Shown piece after piece: positions 6,274 through 12,855 of a stretch of DNA of 27,672 bases (positions are counted from its first letter, which is position 1; the number at the start of each line of letters is the position of its first letter). This stretch comes from a virus: positions 1 through 27,672 of IMG/VR virus record IMGVR_UViG_3300009159_000251; one strand, 5' to 3'. The translations under genes were made by a program, and so were the position numbers. The notes beneath the pieces were generated by a model. That model ran no database searches and was not told the DNA's origin. It was given only the letters and a program-made list of their open reading frames with translations.

Positions 6274-6462
6274 ATGAACGAGAATCAACAAGAACTGATT
6301 GACCAAAAGTTCAGTCAGATTGTAAACAAGCCAACAATCAAGATGAAGCGACCACCATCAAAGTTCCCTGAACTACGCTATCTATGGGGCGCTACCTTGC
6401 TAGGTAGTTTTATCCTGATTGTCATTAGTTCGGTAGTTACTACGATTATCGAAGCCCTGTAA
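6274..6462 (+). CDS. small tail-anchored membrane protein
   Basis: A 62-residue protein beginning MNENQQELIDQKFSQIVNKP. It has a charged, helical N-terminal 38 residues and one hydrophobic segment, LWGATLLGSFILIVISSVV, at about 38-56, close to the C-terminus. That predicts a single-pass, tail-anchored protein with a cytoplasmic N-terminus. It follows the upstream stop directly behind GGAGAGG and ends before a terminator. Roles such as superinfection exclusion or lysis timing are typical for such proteins but not shown. Confidence 0.6.
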   Translation: MNENQQELIDQKFSQIVNKPTIKMKRPPSKFPELRYLWGATLLGSFILIVISSVVTTIIEAL

Positions 6463-6512
6463 TCCGCACACGCAGATTACGCGGGACTCAAAGTAAGTTG
6501 GATTAGGAACGG

Positions 6513-6552
6513 GAATCACTCGGTAGCAATCAGCCGAGTGGTTCTCGTTTTT
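6513..6552. terminator. intrinsic terminator between convergent genes
   Basis: GAATCACTCGG (6513-6523) pairs with CCGAGTGGTTC (6534-6544) to form an 11-pair stem with one G-U, a 10-base loop, then TCG and five T on the plus strand (6548-6552). It ends the plus-strand operon. The stop codon of the convergent minus-strand gene lies in the loop. The opposite strand lacks a T run, so it probably acts mainly rightward. Confidence 0.65.
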
Positions 6553-6736
6553 CCATATATCGTTCGGGGTCATAAATAGTTAGCGCCTTTGCTATTAAGT
6601 GAGGTTGTAAAGTCTTTGCATGATGTCCGCAAAAGTAAAGGTCACCATTTAGAAACGAGGCTCCGACCTTTGCCTTGGCTCCGCATCTATCGCAATTCTC
6701 GAACACCTCAAGAGGCGCTTGAACCATTGCGGTCAT
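6530..6736 (-). CDS. DUF7455-type zinc protein
   Basis: A 68-residue protein whose core NCDRCGAKAKVGASFLNGD continues to LYFCGHHAK. This is the C-x2-C ... C-x2-H pattern of the short DUF7455 family, which as I know it is found in actinobacteria and their phages. Two Cys plus Cys and His ligands probably bind one zinc. It supports an actinobacterial host. The ATG overlaps the TGA of the upstream gene (ATGA), so it is the third gene of a coupled minus-strand trio. Its stop falls inside the convergent terminator. The molecular role of the family is not known. Confidence 0.75.
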   Translation of the reverse strand: MTAMVQAPLEVFENCDRCGAKAKVGASFLNGDLYFCGHHAKTLQPHLIAKALTIYDPERYMEKREPLG

Positions 6737-6873
6737 TTCTTTTTTTTCGACTCAGGTGGATATTTCTCAATCCACTCTTTGATTCTTCCGTCTTTGTAAA
6801 GTCTCACTATCCAGCCATCCTTAATCTGCATTGGATTAAATGGGTGTTTTGTTTTAGCGCTTCCCTTTGTCAT
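6733..6873 (-). CDS. 46-residue basic hypothetical protein
   Basis: The gene lies between two recognisable genes and is joined to both, by TAATG upstream and ATGA downstream. The product starts MTKGSAKTKHPFNPMQIKDG and continues WIVRLYKDGRIKEW, a beta-hairpin-like segment, ending PPESKKKK. It is strongly basic. Short phage proteins with the phrase RLYKDGRI are familiar, but I know no function. The coupling makes it real despite its size. Confidence 0.6.
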   Translation of the reverse strand: MTKGSAKTKHPFNPMQIKDGWIVRLYKDGRIKEWIEKYPPESKKKK

Positions 6874-7301
6874 TACTTAAGGCGCCCTGCATTTGTATCT
6901 GTGACTGGACCTCCGACAATCCAAGCACGGCAAGTTCTAGCGCTCGCACATTTGAAATCGAAAGCCTCGCAATATCCCAACTCACCTGCATCGGTTACAT
7001 CCCAAGCGGTCTCGCGGTTATCTCCTCGGGCTAATCCGCCTTCGATACATTGGAGCATCGCTGAGGTTTGGATAAACGCCGCACAGTTGCCGCATCTTTG
7101 TTTCATGGCTTCCTCGGCGCTTACGCCCCATTCAGCCCCCATCTTTGTCCAGTAGTCACTATTAGGCTCGGACGGGTTCAGAGGACCGTAGGAAGCCGTC
7201 TCAATGGCTTTGGCACGGTTCTCAAGGTTGGCTCTTACATCCTGTGTCGCGGTTGGGCATGAAGCCTTCAATAGTGCGGAGACTGATGGTGTAAGAGACA
7301 T
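6873..7301 (-). CDS. conserved Cys-rich phage protein
   Basis: A 142-residue protein starting MSLTPSVSALLKASCPTATQ. It has seven Cys (15, 70, 73, 85, 111, 118, 124), including a CGNC centre, and ends with RTCRAWIVGGPVT. This combination (WGVSAEEAMKQRCGNCAAF, then GYCEAFDFKC, then RTC.AWIVGG) is a conserved phage protein I recognise from environmental tailed phages, usually unannotated or noted as structural. The Cys pattern suggests a zinc or Fe-S fold. No Shine-Dalgarno precedes the ATG; TACGCT at 7313-7308 lies six bases upstream, so the mRNA is probably leaderless. It heads the minus-strand trio below a LexA-type box. Confidence 0.7.
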   Translation of the reverse strand: MSLTPSVSALLKASCPTATQDVRANLENRAKAIETASYGPLNPSEPNSDYWTKMGAEWGVSAEEAMKQRCGNCAAFIQTSAMLQCIEGGLARGDNRETAWDVTDAGELGYCEAFDFKCASARTCRAWIVGGPVTDTNAGRLK

Positions 7302-7307
7302 AAGAGA

Positions 7308-7332
7308 AGCGTATCAGGCGAACATCTGTTCG
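7308..7332 (-). promoter_or_regulatory. lexA box: LexA-type box over a leaderless promoter
   Basis: CGAACATCTGTTCG (7319-7332) is a perfect CGAAC-N4-GTTCG dyad, the SOS-box form of Gram-positive bacteria and actinobacteria. On the minus strand it sits just upstream of TACGCT (7313-7308), which fits the actinobacterial -10 TANNNT. The ATG at 7301 follows after six bases with no ribosome site. A repressor bound here would block this promoter. It may also affect the divergent promoter at 7367-7396, about 40 bases away. Confidence 0.6.
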
Positions 7333-7366
7333 AATTGTGTGCCACAAAATTCTTTGTGTTTCGGGA

Positions 7367-7396
7367 AGATTATTAACCCCCGTTGTGTTATACTGG
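7367..7396 (+). promoter_or_regulatory. conserved AACCCC/-10 promoter element
   Basis: GATTATTAACCCCCGT leads into TGTGT and TATACT (-10 at 7389-7394), a TGnTATACT extended -10 followed by GGG. The stretch GATTATTAACCCC is shared with the copy at 7863. It is 30 bases before the ATG at 7424, which has CGAGAGAGG as ribosome site. Confidence 0.7.
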
Positions 7397-7423
7397 GTGT
7401 ACAAGGTCGAGAGAGGAAATAAT

Positions 7424-7855
7424 ATGTCTGAGAAAGTCCATGAAGTAAAAATCCAGGATTACTTAAACGAAGGCGGTTCAATAGTTATTGAGCCTGAAAA
7501 GCAAGAAGTGAAAGTAGGAGACATCTTCTACACATCATGGGGCTACGACCAAACTAATGTCGAGTTCTACAAAGTAGTTCGCGCTACAAAGTCATCTGTA
7601 TGGGTTCAGGAAACAGGTCAAACTCGAGAGTATTCGGAGTGGGGCAACGGTGATTACTGGACAACTAAATCAACAGGTGAAGTTGGAAGCCGTCAGGTTT
7701 ACAACTCCGAAACTGGTGAATATGAAGTGAAGTATCCACCAATTACTATGCACCGTATTCAGTACGGCTTCGGAAAGCCAGCAATCAAAATCAGTTATTC
7801 ATCAATAGGATGGTTATGGGACGGTCAGCCAAAACAGGCTTCAACTGGTCACTAA
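7424..7855 (+). CDS. hypothetical protein, 143 residues
   Basis: The start is ATG 7424, after the promoter element and GAGAGAGG; a longer reading from 7337 would include the promoter and is rejected. The protein begins MSEKVHEVKIQDYLNEGGSI. VGDIFYTSWGYDQTNVEFYK, followed by VVRATKSSVWVQ, is a segment I have seen in phage and plasmid proteins of unknown function. The C-terminal part, with many Tyr, Trp and Ser, looks beta-rich. It has no Cys or membrane segment. It is a single-gene unit with its own promoter; another promoter follows at once. Confidence 0.65.
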   Translation: MSEKVHEVKIQDYLNEGGSIVIEPEKQEVKVGDIFYTSWGYDQTNVEFYKVVRATKSSVWVQETGQTREYSEWGNGDYWTTKSTGEVGSRQVYNSETGEYEVKYPPITMHRIQYGFGKPAIKISYSSIGWLWDGQPKQASTGH

Positions 7856-7862
7856 TAGATTA

Positions 7863-7896
7863 GATTATTAACCCCAGTAGTGATATACTGGGGTTG
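7863..7896 (+). promoter_or_regulatory. conserved promoter element with perfect dyad
   Basis: The left arm AACCCCAGTA (7870-7879) and right arm TACTGGGGTT (7886-7895) form a perfect ten-base inverted repeat around GTGATA. The -10 TATACT (7884-7889, with TG before it) overlaps the right arm. This is the most complete copy and suggests a dimeric regulator covering the -10. The ATG at 7917 follows behind GAGAGGGG. Confidence 0.75.
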
Positions 7897-7916
7897 TTCT
7901 CAGAGAGGGGAATCAA

Positions 7917-8129
7917 ATGGCTCAGAAAGCAGTCAAGAAGATTGGTCAGTATCGCCTTTACAAAGTAGAGGGATACGGAATTTACGAAATCTACTACGGC
8001 ACAAAGGCAACTGGTGTTCATGTAGAAAACATTGCTAACAAAGAAAACTTTGAGTGGGCTGTTGGCGAAATTAAGAGAAGCGTTCAACAGGCTGTTAGAG
8101 AAGGCTACGGAATAGGGGTAAGCAACTAA
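7917..8129 (+). CDS. hypothetical protein, 70 residues
   Basis: The start is ATG 7917 behind AGAGAGGGG. The product starts MAQKAVKKIGQYRLYKVEGY and is rich in Tyr, Gly and Lys. An N-terminal beta meander (YRLYKVEGYGIYEIYY) precedes a C-terminal helix (EWAVGEIKRSVQQAVREG). No family is recognised. It is coupled by TAATG to the small CxC protein and heads the last plus-strand operon, which runs to 9279. Confidence 0.6.
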   Translation: MAQKAVKKIGQYRLYKVEGYGIYEIYYGTKATGVHVENIANKENFEWAVGEIKRSVQQAVREGYGIGVSN

Positions 8130-8299
8130 TGGCTCTTACATTTGAAATCGAATACTTTCGATGGACTTGCGATTGTGGCAAACGCGGTAAGTTCTTAATT
8201 TTCAACAAGGCTTGCCGAGCATCCGACAGACACATCAAAGAACATGAAAGAAAACTAGAGTGGGGTTTTTCAACTAACTTATCAAGGGAGGTTCAATAA
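8129..8299 (+). CDS. 56-residue CxCG...H mini-protein
   Basis: The frame from ATG 8129 is joined at both ends by TAATG overlaps and has AGGGAG ahead of the following gene. The product starts MALTFEIEYFRWTCDCGKRG and has C14-x-C16, C29, then H35-x3-H39. It resembles the 57-residue protein at 1326-1499 (CSCG plus distal His), so both are probably members of one small zinc-binding type. A basic helix ends the protein. Function is unknown. The exact fit between neighbours argues strongly that it is translated. Confidence 0.65.
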   Translation: MALTFEIEYFRWTCDCGKRGKFLIFNKACRASDRHIKEHERKLEWGFSTNLSREVQ

Positions 8300-8679
8300 T
8301 GGGGTGGGATGTAACTCAGGTCGGTAGCAACATCACAACTCGCAAGTTCGTGGAGCATGAAATCAAACTTTCATACGACGGAGTTTACGAGGCAATCAAA
8401 ATTGTCGAGGGCAAGAATCAATACGGGCAAAAGGCTTTCTATGTCGCACTCAGGAAACTTGAGGACGGCAAGGTCGTGGCGCTTGTTTATCTAACTCGAC
8501 GCAAGAATGGTGCAATCGCCATCAAGGTAATTGGAGAATCATCAGGTCCAGCACAAATCGAGGCTCCAGCATCTTTCATCGGGTTGCTATCACCAACTCA
8601 AGATGAATGGGCATCGCAATGGCGAGCAGACTGCATCAATCACTACATATCAACTAAAATTCTAAAGGGGGTTTCATAA
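8299..8679 (+). CDS. MGW-type conserved phage protein (DUF6927-like)
   Basis: A 126-residue protein beginning MGWDVTQVGSNITTRKFVEH. The C-terminal signature SSGPAQIEAPASFIGLLSPT, followed by QDEWASQWRADC, resembles the end of a family of phage proteins starting MGW that I believe is catalogued as DUF6927 (GP-x-aromatic/acidic, LLxPT, EWAxxWR). The middle is beta-rich with a VYLTRRKNG hairpin. No catalytic residues stand out. The start is in a TAATG overlap behind AGGGAGG. One base separates its TAA from the ATG of the next gene. Confidence 0.6.
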   Translation: MGWDVTQVGSNITTRKFVEHEIKLSYDGVYEAIKIVEGKNQYGQKAFYVALRKLEDGKVVALVYLTRRKNGAIAIKVIGESSGPAQIEAPASFIGLLSPTQDEWASQWRADCINHYISTKILKGVS

Positions 8680-8680
8680 A

Positions 8681-9094
8681 ATGGGGTACACACATTACTG
8701 GACAATCAAGGAAGAACTCACACCCGCTCAATTTAAGGAGTGGACTGAGGGAGTAAAGGTAATCGTCGAGACTGCAATCGAGGCTGGAATTCAACTCGGC
8801 AACGGTCTAGGTTTTGATGCACCAAACATTGAGGAGACTCTTGTTGCTTTCAACGGTGTTGGAGAAGGCGGACATGAGACTTTCGGAATCAGACTTGGCG
8901 ACGAAGGTTTTGATTTCTGCAAGACAGCAGAAAAGCCTTACGACGCTGTTGTTACTGCAAGCCTTATCCATGCAAAGAAAATCTTTGGTGATGCAATCGA
9001 AATCAAATCAGATGGCGACTGGGATGACTGGGCTACTGGCAAGGTTTTGTACGAGACTGTCTTTGACATCCAACCTGAGAGCGTTATCGCGTGA
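8681..9094 (+). CDS. MGYTHYW-type conserved protein
   Basis: A 137-residue protein with the diagnostic N-terminus MGYTHYWTIKEELTPAQFKE. It also has LVAFNGVGEGGHETFGIRL, FCKTAEKPYD and a LIHAKKIFGDAIEIKSDGDW segment. I recognise this as a widespread phage and bacterial family without known function; all its usual blocks are present, so it looks complete. It follows the DUF6927-like gene closely, behind AGGGGG. Its TGA overlaps the GTG of the last plus-strand gene. Confidence 0.75.
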   Translation: MGYTHYWTIKEELTPAQFKEWTEGVKVIVETAIEAGIQLGNGLGFDAPNIEETLVAFNGVGEGGHETFGIRLGDEGFDFCKTAEKPYDAVVTASLIHAKKIFGDAIEIKSDGDWDDWATGKVLYETVFDIQPESVIA

Positions 9095-9279
9095 GCGACG
9101 AGATACTCGATGAACTGGTGGATGAGTTTGGCACGGGGATTCTCTCGTCATCTCATCCACACACAGGTTTGACCTTGAGGCAATGTCAGATTTTGTATAA
9201 CAAGTACGGACTTGAAAAAGGTACTGAGATAGTCAAACGATGGAAGAAACTTAATGCAACTCATAAAACTCCCCATTGA
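9091..9279 (+). CDS. hypothetical protein, 62 residues
   Basis: The start is GTG 9091 in a GTGA overlap. The product starts MSDEILDELVDEFGTGILSS and is acidic at the N-terminus and basic at the C-terminus. LTLRQCQILYNKYGLEKGTEIVKRWKK looks like a helical pair, perhaps a small HTH. It is the last rightward gene. Its final 19 bases overlap the 3' end of the convergent terminase gene, so no intergenic terminator exists there. Confidence 0.55.
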   Translation: MSDEILDELVDEFGTGILSSSHPHTGLTLRQCQILYNKYGLEKGTEIVKRWKKLNATHKTPH

Positions 9280-10862
9280 TTCGTTTGACCAATGGAGATA
9301 GGTGCGATGCTTTGAATGACCGAGCGATTCTCATAAAGTGCTAGAAGGATTGCCTCGGCTCTATCAGGAGAAGCAACGCCCCTTTTCTTCATATCTATCT
9401 TTGATTCAATAACAACTCGACCCGAGGCATCCGATGTATATGTCGGACCTGCCATTTGAGATAGCACGAACCTATCTACATTTAATCTAATATCCTGTTT
9501 GCCATCTTTAGGTTGAACCATCTGCCGAGCGTTCCACCACATCTCTGCTCTTTGATTCTTGAACTTGGCTTGGTCTTTAGGCTTCTCGGCTACATTGACT
9601 GCGATGATGTCAGCCGATAGCGCTCGCTCTTTGCACCATCTATCCAACATGGAGACAACGCCCCAACCTAATCCAATGGTATCGACCTTAACTCTAATCC
9701 TGTCTCGTACTGCTCTCTCTTCGTGCAACTTGATACAGGCTTCAATCTCTCGCATGACAACACCCGCGACATCAACTGCGTTAGCATTTTGTTTACCCGA
9801 TGAGCGATGGACAATGCTTACCGCTCCGCCATCTAATCGAGCAATAACGAATTCATCTCCACCATCTGATGCAATATCAACACCAAGTTTAATTATCTTA
9901 GATTCAATCGGCTCTTCATTCTCTGTTGCTAACTCAGCCCATGCAAAAGGAATTACCTTGCCTGTGCTTGACTTAGGGAACTGAGCATTAACACGGGCTT
10001 CAACGAATGGAGAATCCTCACCGAACTCGGAGATAACATCATTAACCCAAGTTTGGTCTACGAGGTGCGTCTTAACTTCGTGGGCTTCTATGTAGTCAGG
10101 ACATGAGCGACATCTGCCAGTTTCTTCACCCGTAAAGTTTGGTGTGTCAAAGGCGCTAATCGGAATGATGTTGTAAAGCGGACTCGAGCAGATTCTTTCG
10201 AACCATGTTTGCTCTGTATCTGTTGGAGGGTTACCGAGGACAAGTAGTTTCGTATTGCCACCCGTCATAAGCGACTCAAGGGCTGTACCGATTGTGTCGG
10301 ATAAACCTCCAGCCTCATCAACTACGACGAGCAAGTTAGGTGCGTGGATACCCTGAATCGCTGTTTCATCATGAGCGGCGGGACTAAATCCATATCCAAC
10401 TACGGTGCCATTGATTTTCCATTGAACCGTGTCGGCTTCTCCAGGTAGATTGTTTTTTGCATGAACTCTTCGGATTGCCGCCCACATAATGTTTCGAACC
10501 TGTCGGTGTGTGGTCGCTGTTGTAATTGCTACCGCTGTTCCAGGTGCGTGACACGATAACCACCAAGCGACGGCTCTAGCGGCTAAGTGAGATTTTCCTG
10601 GAGCGTGACAAGCGGGAACTACCGTTCTTTTATTTGTTAGCACGGAATTAAGAATCTCTTTTTGTTTACTCCATAGGGTTTCATTCAACCCTTGCTCAAC
10701 AAATCCAACTGGGTCGTTCTGCCATCTAGCCCACGGGTTATCTAATTCAGCATCAAGGATTACCAATAGGGCATGACGCTCATCAGGTGTAAGCATTGCG
10801 AGCAACTCAGCCTGTTTGTTTGAATCGCTTTCGAGGAACTTATCAAGAAGTCTCTCGGTCAT
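9261..10862 (-). CDS. terL: terminase large subunit
   Basis: This 533-residue protein is the DNA-packaging motor and headful/cohesive-end nuclease. The ATPase half has Walker A at 84-91 (ACHAPGKS, a deviant form with GKS kept), a TTAT motif near 114, Walker B LLVVVDEAG (177-185) with E183, and a coupling motif LVLGNPP (207-213). The nuclease half has D329 in GVDIASDGGDE, D394 in KVDTIGLGWG and D500 in SPDRAEA, the expected RNase-H-like acidic set. A CRSC pair (251-254) sits between the halves. It follows terS after three bases and ends tail-to-tail over the accessory operon. Its placement after replication genes rather than beside portal and capsid is uncommon. Confidence 0.92.
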   Translation of the reverse strand: MTERLLDKFLESDSNKQAELLAMLTPDERHALLVILDAELDNPWARWQNDPVGFVEQGLNETLWSKQKEILNSVLTNKRTVVPACHAPGKSHLAARAVAWWLSCHAPGTAVAITTATTHRQVRNIMWAAIRRVHAKNNLPGEADTVQWKINGTVVGYGFSPAAHDETAIQGIHAPNLLVVVDEAGGLSDTIGTALESLMTGGNTKLLVLGNPPTDTEQTWFERICSSPLYNIIPISAFDTPNFTGEETGRCRSCPDYIEAHEVKTHLVDQTWVNDVISEFGEDSPFVEARVNAQFPKSSTGKVIPFAWAELATENEEPIESKIIKLGVDIASDGGDEFVIARLDGGAVSIVHRSSGKQNANAVDVAGVVMREIEACIKLHEERAVRDRIRVKVDTIGLGWGVVSMLDRWCKERALSADIIAVNVAEKPKDQAKFKNQRAEMWWNARQMVQPKDGKQDIRLNVDRFVLSQMAGPTYTSDASGRVVIESKIDMKKRGVASPDRAEAILLALYENRSVIQSIAPISIGQTNQWGVL

Positions 10863-10865
10863 AAG

Positions 10866-11384
10866 TTAAGCGCTCTTCGTTTTACGGGACTCGAGGACCT
10901 TGGCTATCTTCTCTTGTAGTTCTCCCATGGTGACTGTAACTCTAACCTCTGACACAGAATGGCTCAAGACTTCTTGCTTATCGACTCGACCAAAATCTTC
11001 AGGGACTTGACGCTCCAACCACCAAGCCGATGCTTTCCAATCTCCTTGACTAGCCGCGCTGGATATAACTGCAACCTTTTTAGCGATTGCCTCCGCTCGC
11101 GCCCGTGTGAGAGACTCCAAAAAATTCAAATATATTTTCTCCTCGGGTTTAGGTTTAGCATCAATCAGGGTTGCCAACCTATCTCGCTCTACCATTCCAC
11201 GGCTCATCCAGTTATAGAAAGTGGACTCAGAGATGTTTACCATCGCTACCGCTTTGTTTACTGGCATACCAAGAACAATGAGATTGATTAACTCCTCGCG
11301 TTTAATATCATCAAGGAGAACTGTTGTTCCTTTAGGTCGCCCCTTTGGTTTAGCGGGTTCCTTCTTTGCTACTGCCGTTGCCAC
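10866..11384 (-). CDS. terS: terminase small subunit
   Basis: I chose GTG at 11384 (172 residues) because AGGAG lies five bases upstream and the codon overlaps the TAG of the preceding small gene. A TTG 24 bases earlier has no ribosome site. The N-terminus is basic (KKEPAKPKGRPKG). An HTH follows at about 34-62 (LIVLGMPVNKAVAMVNISES, then FYNWMSRG), then a helical oligomerisation region with WKASAWWLERQVPEDFGR (115-133), typical of phage small terminases. It binds the packaging site and loads TerL, whose gene follows directly. Confidence 0.85.
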   Translation of the reverse strand: MATAVAKKEPAKPKGRPKGTTVLLDDIKREELINLIVLGMPVNKAVAMVNISESTFYNWMSRGMVERDRLATLIDAKPKPEEKIYLNFLESLTRARAEAIAKKVAVISSAASQGDWKASAWWLERQVPEDFGRVDKQEVLSHSVSEVRVTVTMGELQEKIAKVLESRKTKSA

Positions 11385-11512
11385 TAGAACTCCTGCCCTA
11401 TGTACCAAAACCCTAAGTCAATAGTCCAATGGTATTTATCGATTGAGAAACCAAGGGCGAATCCACTCACGCGTCCCCAAGCGAACCAGTATCGTCCTAT
11501 CTTTTTCTCCAT
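11384..11512 (-). CDS. 42-residue aromatic phage protein
   Basis: The ATG is at 11510-11512 behind AGAGGG; the TAG overlaps the terS GTG, which supports both calls. The product begins MEKKIGRYWFAWGRVSGFAL and ends with IDLGFWYIGQEF. It is rich in Trp, Phe and Gly with alternating pattern, suggesting small beta strands rather than a membrane helix. I recall similar short phage proteins ending LGFWY but no function. It is conserved in context between a zinc-ribbon gene and terS. Confidence 0.6.
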   Translation of the reverse strand: MEKKIGRYWFAWGRVSGFALGFSIDKYHWTIDLGFWYIGQEF

Positions 11513-11529
11513 AGGTTTATTCTACCCTC

Positions 11530-11667
11530 TTAACAACTAGAGCAATAGTTATACGCTCGAATGTTATCAACACCAGTTTGGAACTCTTTACCGCAATGGT
11601 AACAACTGACAGGCTTTGTTTCAGACTTGCTCTCCACTTTGGTTATCTCGAACCCGAATAGTTTCAT
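11530..11667 (-). CDS. 45-residue zinc-ribbon protein
   Basis: The ATG (11665-11667) follows the TAA of the ParB-like gene directly, with GGAGAAG just upstream. The product begins MKLFGFEITKVESKSETKPV and has C22-x2-C25 (CYHC) and C42-x2-C45 (CSSC), a four-Cys zinc ribbon that ends on the last Cys. The MKLFGFEI start is common in small phage proteins. It is co-directional with the terminase genes. Function is unknown. Confidence 0.65.
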   Translation of the reverse strand: MKLFGFEITKVESKSETKPVSCYHCGKEFQTGVDNIRAYNYCSSC

Positions 11668-12855
11668 TTACTTCTCCTCGACTTCACACGCTTCAACGGG
11701 GATAAATAATAACTCAGCGATGTCTCTCCAGCCATTTATCGTGTTCGCCCATTCGTTTAAGTCCTCGCTGTGAACTCTCATATTGTGGTCACCGACTCGG
11801 ATGGTGGTGCGACCCACAGGAATATGACCAGGCTTAGATTTACCCCCTGCGAGAATCTCTGCCACTTCTTCAGAACTAAAGCCTGTTCCCCGCAAGCCCG
11901 TACTCATAAGAAGTTTGTTCAACTCCTGTGGGTCGTATGTTGCCAAGTCAGAGGTTCGATTATCGACGATGAGGATTTTGATTTCCTCTATCTCATCAAC
12001 ATCAACCCAATGCACGGCAATTTTCTCCCACCCTAACTGAAGCGCACCTTGGTAGGTGTGATTCCCTGAAAGAATATGTTTGGTTGCTTTATTAACTACG
12101 ATAGGTCGGTACTGCCCCATGTGTGTAAGGGACTCAATGATTGCACCGATGTCGCCTTCTCTTGGGTTAAGCGGATGAATCTTAATCTCGTTTATGGGGA
12201 CTGTCTCTATATCCGTGGCGCTAACTTCAGAGCGCTCACCGCTTGGCTCAGCCTCAACTGGTTGGCGTTCAGGTAATCCCAATCGGGTTTTAATTGCCTT
12301 GAGGGCTTTTTGTTTCGTCGGGAACTCTTCGTATAACTGCTCACGCCAAGCCTTGTAGACCGTACTCTCAACCGTAAACCGCCAAGCGCTAACCTTTACT
12401 TCAGGGTCGCTAGGTAAAGGCTTAGAACCGCCCACAGGGTCTTTGTCTTGACCATTCATCAGCCTATCTAAAGTCTCAACCTCGGCTTGAGTGAAGCCCG
12501 TTCCCTCGAGTTCGGGAAGTGTGGTCAATAGACTCTTGAGTAACGGTTCGTTATATGTTGCTAAGTCGGTCAGGCGATTATCAGCCAACACAATCCTGCG
12601 AGCGCTCTCTTCATCTACCTCGATATAAGTTATCTTGATTTTTTTCCAGCCGAGTTTCTTCGCCGCTTTGTAAGTGTGGTTACCAGCCAAGATGAAGTTC
12701 GTTCCGTACTGAACAACAATCGGACGGTATTGACCATGGGCTTTGAGTGACTGAGCAATCGCTTCGATGTCACCTCTGCGTGGATTCGTTGGATAACTCT
12801 CAAGTGTGTTGAGCGCTACTGAAGCAACTTGTCCAACCTTTATGTTTGCTTTCAT
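11668..12855 (-). CDS. tandem ParB/Srx-like nuclease-fold protein
   Basis: The 395-residue protein contains two ParB N-terminal-like domains. Copy one has NPRRGDIEAIAQSL then GQYRPIVV (24-48), GNHTYKAAKKLGW (58-70), DNRLTDLATY (92-101). Copy two has NPREGDIGAIIESL then GQYRPIVV (230-254), GNHTYQGALQLGW (264-276), DNRTSDLATY (298-307). GNHT replaces the GERR of chromosomal ParB. Between them is a basic AWREQLYEEFPTKQKALKAI segment. ParB-fold proteins can bind CTP or cut DNA, and phage versions often take part in DNA modification or regulation; which applies here is not shown. It overlaps the upstream HTH gene by TAATG. The duplication is the odd feature. Confidence 0.8.
   Translation of the reverse strand: MKANIKVGQVASVALNTLESYPTNPRRGDIEAIAQSLKAHGQYRPIVVQYGTNFILAGNHTYKAAKKLGWKKIKITYIEVDEESARRIVLADNRLTDLATYNEPLLKSLLTTLPELEGTGFTQAEVETLDRLMNGQDKDPVGGSKPLPSDPEVKVSAWRFTVESTVYKAWREQLYEEFPTKQKALKAIKTRLGLPERQPVEAEPSGERSEVSATDIETVPINEIKIHPLNPREGDIGAIIESLTHMGQYRPIVVNKATKHILSGNHTYQGALQLGWEKIAVHWVDVDEIEEIKILIVDNRTSDLATYDPQELNKLLMSTGLRGTGFSSEEVAEILAGGKSKPGHIPVGRTTIRVGDHNMRVHSEDLNEWANTINGWRDIAELLFIPVEACEVEEK

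Noticed and set aside
6589-7422. Plus-strand frames opposite the minus-strand trio
   Set aside because: The minus strand has a recognised DUF7455-type protein, a conserved Cys-rich protein and exact stop-start coupling.
10195-10212. CGAACCATGTTTG as a fourth LexA-type box
   Set aside because: The half-sites are separated by three bases, not four, and it lies mid-gene in terL.
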